Assembly: GCF_017939705.1 (NCBI RefSeq)
Contig: NZ_JAGKSQ010000003.1
Location: 372,001-436,000 of the forward strand
Reading direction: 5' to 3'
DNA from: Halalkalibacter suaedae
GTDB lineage: Bacteria; Bacillota; Bacilli; Bacillales; Bacillaceae_D
Length of the DNA: 64,000 nt
The first letter of the stretch is position 1, and every line of letters starts with the position of its first letter. Below the pieces are notes generated by a model, which saw only the letters and a program-made list of their open reading frames with translations, had not been told where the DNA came from and did no database searches. This document shows positions 59,453 through 64,000 of this stretch, in pieces. The translations under genes were made by a program, and so were the position numbers.

Positions 59453-59492
59453 AAGGGTATACAGTAGGTTATTACCTCTGTATACCCTTTAT
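59453..59492. terminator. Terminator shared by spoVB and yrbG
   Basis: AAGGGTATACAG pairs with CTGTATACCCTT. It lies between convergent genes and overlaps the yrbG stop. Confidence 0.8.
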
Positions 59493-60025
59493 TTTAGTTC
59501 AACAAAAAAGGTTTCTCCATCACGAAGAGCACAGTAAGAAATATTCTTAATCTCCCTATAACCAAGTTTTTTTAATTCCTGCCTTAACCAGAGCTCTGTT
59601 TGATTGATCTTTTCCAAATTATCTATTTCTATTTTCCCATCAATAATAAGGGGGAGTGGTAGCATGCCCGCCTCTAAACGAATCGTCTTCAAATCATCAA
59701 GTTCTGCAAACTCATTATTCAAACCTTGATGATGCTGCTCCGCTTTTATTTTGCTTAAAAGTTCCGAAAGATTTAAGGTTTCTATCACTTGTTCTTCCTT
59801 CTTTATATACCAAGAATAAAACGATTGAACAATGATTAACACAACTGCAGGGATTAAAAAAACAAGTAGTGGCCAATTGTATTCAAGCATTAGCATGACT
59901 CCTAGTTGTGTTACCATTAACACGACAACGAAGCTCATATATTCACGTCTTGCGAACAATCGCATGACAAAGAGAATGACGAAGTAAATGAACAGGGTCC
60001 TTAAAACAATTGTCAGATAATCCAT
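59489..60025 (-). CDS. yrbG: YrbG/YetF family membrane protein (DUF421)
   Basis: Three N-terminal membrane helices (about residues 5-70), then a cytosolic alpha/beta domain with LPLPLIIDGKIEIDNLEKIN and LRQELKKLGYREIKNIS. It has 178 aa, slightly short for the family. The function is unknown, though relatives are linked to spore germination and cortex proteins. GGAGGAG precedes the ATG. It sits beside spoVB as in B. subtilis. Confidence 0.82.
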   Translation of the reverse strand: MDYLTIVLRTLFIYFVILFVMRLFARREYMSFVVVLMVTQLGVMLMLEYNWPLLVFLIPAVVLIIVQSFYSWYIKKEEQVIETLNLSELLSKIKAEQHHQGLNNEFAELDDLKTIRLEAGMLPLPLIIDGKIEIDNLEKINQTELWLRQELKKLGYREIKNISYCALRDGETFFVELK

Positions 60026-60104
60026 CAGAAAAACGCTCCTCCGTGTATCATACTCTGTTTAGTATGACCTTAGAGGAACGTCGCATGATATGAAGCTTTT
60101 GGCA

Positions 60105-61394
60105 TTAAATGAAATCGATAAGATAACGAAAATATAAATAAATCGTTGAAATAACAAATGAAATGATGGCAACAGGTAATCCAACCTTTAGAAATTCCCA
60201 GTAACTGAACGGATGCTTAGCCTTTACAGCCATTCCAGCTACAATCACATTCGCTGTCGCTCCAATAATTGTAGCATTCCCACCAAGACAAGCACCAAGA
60301 GCTAAGGCCCACCAAAGCGGATCTAAATTCCCCATTCCAAATTCTTTAAATTCTAGGATGACCGGAATCATTGCTGCAACGAAAGGAATATTATCCACAA
60401 AACCAGATAAAATACCTGAACCCCATAATATCAGTAGGGCTGTTTTAGGCAGATCACCCTCTGTGTAATAAATAATTGATTTGGCAATTTCGTCAATAAT
60501 TCCAACTTCCTTTAATCCACCAACAAGCATAAACAATCCAATAAAGAAGAACAACGTGACCCATTCAACCGATCGAAAAACCTCTTCCATATCTTGCTCA
60601 TCATTTGTAATTAACATAAGTAAGAGAGCCCCAACCATCGCAATACTAGTTAAATCGATCTGGATAAATGGTTGAACGATAAAACCGACCGTCGTCAAAG
60701 TTAAGACTGTAACTGATTTTACAAGTAATTTACGGTCTTTTATGAAAGTCGAAGCATCAATATTAAACAATTTTGACCGATCTGCAGCAGTGACAACCAT
60801 TTGCTTACGATAATAAAAAGACAAACAAGTCATAACAACGGCAAAAATTAAAATAACAACAGGACTTAAATGGATCAAAAAGTCATTAAATGTTAAATGA
60901 CCTACAGCCTGGCCGATCATTAAATTAGGAGGATCCCCAATTAAGGTCGCTGTTCCACCAATGTTCGAAGCCATTACGATTGACAACAAAAAAGGAACAG
61001 CTGGCAATTTCAGTAATGAGGTCAAAGTAAAAATTATAGGAACAATTAATAAAACTGTCGTTACATTATTTAAAAAAGCTGAACCAAACGCGGTCAAACT
61101 TGAAATAACGATCAGTAATGGAAGAGGTCGCCCACCGACTTTTTGTGCCAATGATACAGCAATAAACTCAAAAAAACCACTTTGACTTGTTATTGATACT
61201 AAAATCATCATCGCTAACAGCAACGTAATTGTGTGCCAGTCAATATGATGCAAGAAAGCCGAATTGATTTCATATACGCCAAAAATGAGCATTAGAACGC
61301 CACCAAAACAAGCAACTACAGCCCTATTCAGCTTTTCTGTAATGATAAAGAAGTAACTACATAAAAAAATAACTAAAGCTAATGTTACCTCCAT
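60105..61394 (-). CDS. ArsB/NhaD family transporter
   Basis: A membrane carrier of the ion transporter superfamily; candidates are Na+/H+ antiport (NhaD) or an anion such as arsenite. About 11-12 helices are seen. The paired re-entrant loop motifs are SAFLNNVTTVLLIVPI with GGTATLIGDPPNLMIG, and SGFVDNIPFVAAMIPV with GGNATIIGATANVIV. No arsR or arsC is adjacent, so an arsenic role has no contextual support. It is inserted between yrbG and yrzE relative to B. subtilis. Confidence 0.87.
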   Translation of the reverse strand: MEVTLALVIFLCSYFFIITEKLNRAVVACFGGVLMLIFGVYEINSAFLHHIDWHTITLLLAMMILVSITSQSGFFEFIAVSLAQKVGGRPLPLLIVISSLTAFGSAFLNNVTTVLLIVPIIFTLTSLLKLPAVPFLLSIVMASNIGGTATLIGDPPNLMIGQAVGHLTFNDFLIHLSPVVILIFAVVMTCLSFYYRKQMVVTAADRSKLFNIDASTFIKDRKLLVKSVTVLTLTTVGFIVQPFIQIDLTSIAMVGALLLMLITNDEQDMEEVFRSVEWVTLFFFIGLFMLVGGLKEVGIIDEIAKSIIYYTEGDLPKTALLILWGSGILSGFVDNIPFVAAMIPVILEFKEFGMGNLDPLWWALALGACLGGNATIIGATANVIVAGMAVKAKHPFSYWEFLKVGLPVAIISFVISTIYLYFRYLIDFI

Positions 61395-61556
61395 TAAATG
61401 AACTCCACTCCTCTCCTCTCATTTCTACCATCCTATGACAAGCTTGAGGAAAACATGTCCAAATTGATATCTCCTAGAAATTATGAGTCTATTTTGAACA
61501 AGCCTGAATAAGCTTTAATAAACGAAGATCAATTGAAGAAAGGAGAGAAGAAAATC

Positions 61557-61937
61557 ATGGCTTATAGAGGTTTCTTTCCAGCTATTTTAATCGGACTTAC
61601 AACCATTCTTGTGCTTATCTTAACTTCAAGCTTAGTCATCTCACTTGTCTTAACTTTTACTTCATTTACAGAACACTCAGTGAAATGGTTAGTGTTAGCC
61701 ATTGCATTTGGTACGATGTTTATCGGGGGATTAATTTCAGGTGGGAAAGCAAAGGAAAAGGGATTACTTGCAGGTGCATTAACAGCTCTTCTGTTCTCTT
61801 TACTCACCTTTCTTATCCAGTATTTAGGCTATAACAGCATTTTCACATCAGAGCAACTTATGTTCCACGGTGGTTATCTTGTGGCAGCGGCTCTAGGTGG
61901 AATTGTCGGAGTCAATTTATCGAGCAATAACAATTAA
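61557..61937 (+). CDS. yrzE: TIGR04086 family membrane protein (YrzE)
   Basis: A 126-aa protein with four membrane helices and small-residue motifs such as GTMFIGGLISGGKAKEKG between helices 2 and 3. The function is unknown. ATG 61557 has AAAGGAG 11 nt upstream; a TTG at 61533 lies before that site. A composite repeat starts shortly after its stop. Confidence 0.8.
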   Translation: MAYRGFFPAILIGLTTILVLILTSSLVISLVLTFTSFTEHSVKWLVLAIAFGTMFIGGLISGGKAKEKGLLAGALTALLFSLLTFLIQYLGYNSIFTSEQLMFHGGYLVAAALGGIVGVNLSSNNN

Positions 61938-61949
61938 CAAAGTGATTTT

Positions 61950-62335
61950 AAAGGCCAGTAAAATGTGGATATCATCAAACTTTCAACCTGTCGACCAAGT
62001 CTCGTGTGAAGCGAGACAGCCGACAGGTTATTGGCATTAAAAGAGGAATGTGCGTAAAAAAGTCGCTTCGAACACGCTACCGGGATGGGGGGGCACGCTT
62101 TCCGCAGGCGGGCGTGCAACGAGTGGAGCCATTGCAGCTTCCTCGATTCTGCCCAACGGGACTTTTTCAGTGGCCTCACCTAAAAGCCAAAGGTGAGACC
62201 CCGCAGTGCGAAGCTCGAGGAGGCTCACCGGCTTCCCGCGGAAAGCGAAGTATATTTCAGGTGCGATTTACGTCCGCCAACCACCATTGTTCGGATTTTC
62301 CATTAGTTAAATCACTTTTGTCCCAGCCTCATTAT
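61950..62335. repeat. Composite dispersed repeat, modules C-A-D-B
   Basis: The largest copy in the window. Module C hairpin (CCTGTCGACC to CCGACAGG, 61985-62030) is followed by the left end of module A (62055-62110), module D (62110-62172), and nearly complete module B (62175-62335) ending TTTTGTCCCAGCCTC. GC content is far above the flanks. Open frames in it are fortuitous. Confidence 0.75.
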
Positions 62336-62368
62336 TAAAAAAAAGCACAGCATATGCTGTGCTTTTTT
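62336..62368 (-). terminator. Bidirectional terminator after yajC
   Basis: AAAGCACAGCATATGCTGTGCTTT is palindromic in halves (AGCACAGCA/TGCTGTGCT), with A and T runs on both sides. Confidence 0.88.
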
Positions 62369-62376
62369 ATGTAGGA

Positions 62377-62640
62377 TCAATCTGGATTAACAACTTCGCG
62401 AATAGCCGAGCGTTCAAATGTCAGCTTGCGGTTGTCATTAACAAGAATAACAACTATGTTTTCATCGATTGAATCAATTGTACCGTGTAATCCACCGATC
62501 GTTACGATCTTGTCCCCACGTTGAAGTGCATTATGCATTTCACGTATTGCTTTTTGCTTCTTTTGTTGTGGTCTGATTAACAGAAAATAAAAAATCGCAA
62601 ACATTAAAATCAATGGTAAAAGAGTTCCTATCATCTCCAT
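62377..62640 (-). CDS. yajC: Preprotein translocase subunit YajC
   Basis: An accessory of the SecDF complex. It has one N-terminal membrane helix (about residues 5-23), then RPQQKKQKAIREMHNALQ and the small beta domain RGDKIVTIGGLHGTI. It has 87 aa. GGGGGG precedes the ATG. It follows tgt as in B. subtilis. Confidence 0.95.
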   Translation of the reverse strand: MEMIGTLLPLILMFAIFYFLLIRPQQKKQKAIREMHNALQRGDKIVTIGGLHGTIDSIDENIVVILVNDNRKLTFERSAIREVVNPD

Positions 62641-62672
62641 TTTATTTCCCCCCTTTCATTAATAAAAAAAAC

Positions 62673-63830
<1,158 letters not shown>

Positions 63831-64000
63831 TTATAGAATTAGCATGGCATCACCGAAGCTAAAAAAGCGGTAGCGTTCTTTGATCGCATGATGATACGCA
63901 TTCATCACAAATTCTTTACTCGCAAATGCACTTACTAGCATGACTAGCGTCGATTTAGGTAAGTGGAAATTAGTTAGCAGTCCGTCAATACCCTTGACTT
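63831..64000 (-). CDS. queA: tRNA preQ1(34) S-adenosylmethionine ribosyltransferase-isomerase, 3' end
   Basis: Only the last 55 codons are in the window. The translation ends in the family C-terminus: [19 protein letters not shown] and then [16 protein letters not shown]. It acts after Tgt to add the epoxyqueuosine ring precursor from SAM. The gene continues beyond the right edge. Confidence 0.95.
   Translation of the reverse strand, partial: VKGIDGLLTNFHLPKSTLVMLVSAFASKEFVMNAYHHAIKERYRFFSFGDAMLIL

Noticed and set aside
60105-61394. Arsenic resistance locus
   Set aside because: Only an ArsB/NhaD-type permease is present, with no arsR, arsC or arsA. A Na+/H+ or other ion role is equally likely.
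62006-62338. Open frames of 60-110 codons in 61.9-62.3 kb
   Set aside because: They fall wholly within the composite repeat and encode low-complexity, family-free peptides.

Overview
The window looks like a chromosomal segment of a low-GC, endospore-forming member of the Bacillaceae. Evidence for this is sigK, spoVB, an rsfA-type prespore regulator, a sporulation-type histidine kinase, CymR, two T-box leaders, an S-box leader, TTG/GTG starts with strong Shine-Dalgarno sequences, and a gene order from yrhC/mtnN to tgt/queA that closely follows the Bacillus subtilis yrh-yrr-yrz-yrv-yrb block. Accessory genes and GC-rich intergenic repeats resemble those I associate with alkaliphilic Bacillus (Alkalihalobacillus/Halalkalibacter-like). 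That genus-level guess is inference.

Layout. 1-4.2 kb: divergent psd and pssA (phosphatidylethanolamine synthesis), HU, a general-stress type SDR and a soluble histidine kinase. 4.2-13 kb: unsplit sigK, globin-coupled HemAT, a frameshifted MHYT-GGDEF-EAL gene, an M20 peptidase, a gene-free stretch with two orphan minus-strand terminators, a Nudix hydrolase and a 14-TM MFS exporter. 12.8-32.9 kb: the long minus-strand yrh/yrr/yrz block (yrhC, mtnN, yrrS, greA, udk, trhP2, trhP1, trmR, mltG, yrzB, ruvX, ireB-like, alaS with T-box, yrrI, yrzQ, yrzR, yrrD, recD2, yrrB, mnmA, iscS, cymR). 32.8-40 kb: mostly accessory genes (YczE-like membrane protein with a 5' homopolymer frameshift, two divergent CNNM/CorC paralogues, ChrA), then rarA and rsfA. 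41-58 kb: tcdA, S-box-controlled homoserine dehydrogenase, aspS/hisS with T-box, dtd, relA, apt, recJ, yrvD, a CDF transporter, secF, secD, comN. 57.9-64 kb: spoVB, yrbG, an ArsB/NhaD permease, yrzE, yajC, tgt and the 3' end of queA.

Functional themes. Many of the minus-strand genes serve tRNA charging, tRNA anticodon modification and the stringent response: AlaRS, HisRS, AspRS, Dtd, TrhP1/TrhP2/TrmR, MnmA with its cysteine desulfurase, TcdA, Tgt/QueA, RelA and Apt. A second theme is genome maintenance (RuvX, RecD2, RarA, RecJ, HU) and a third is protein export (SecD, SecF, YajC).

Unusual features. Modular GC-rich repeats occupy several intergenic gaps, including the slot where B. subtilis carries pbpI. 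Two genes look broken or slippage-prone by single-base changes. I found no transposase, integrase, CRISPR array, tRNA or rRNA, and no convincing new multi-gene system. The best leads are the two frameshifts, the repeat family and the gene-free region near 10.1-10.5 kb.
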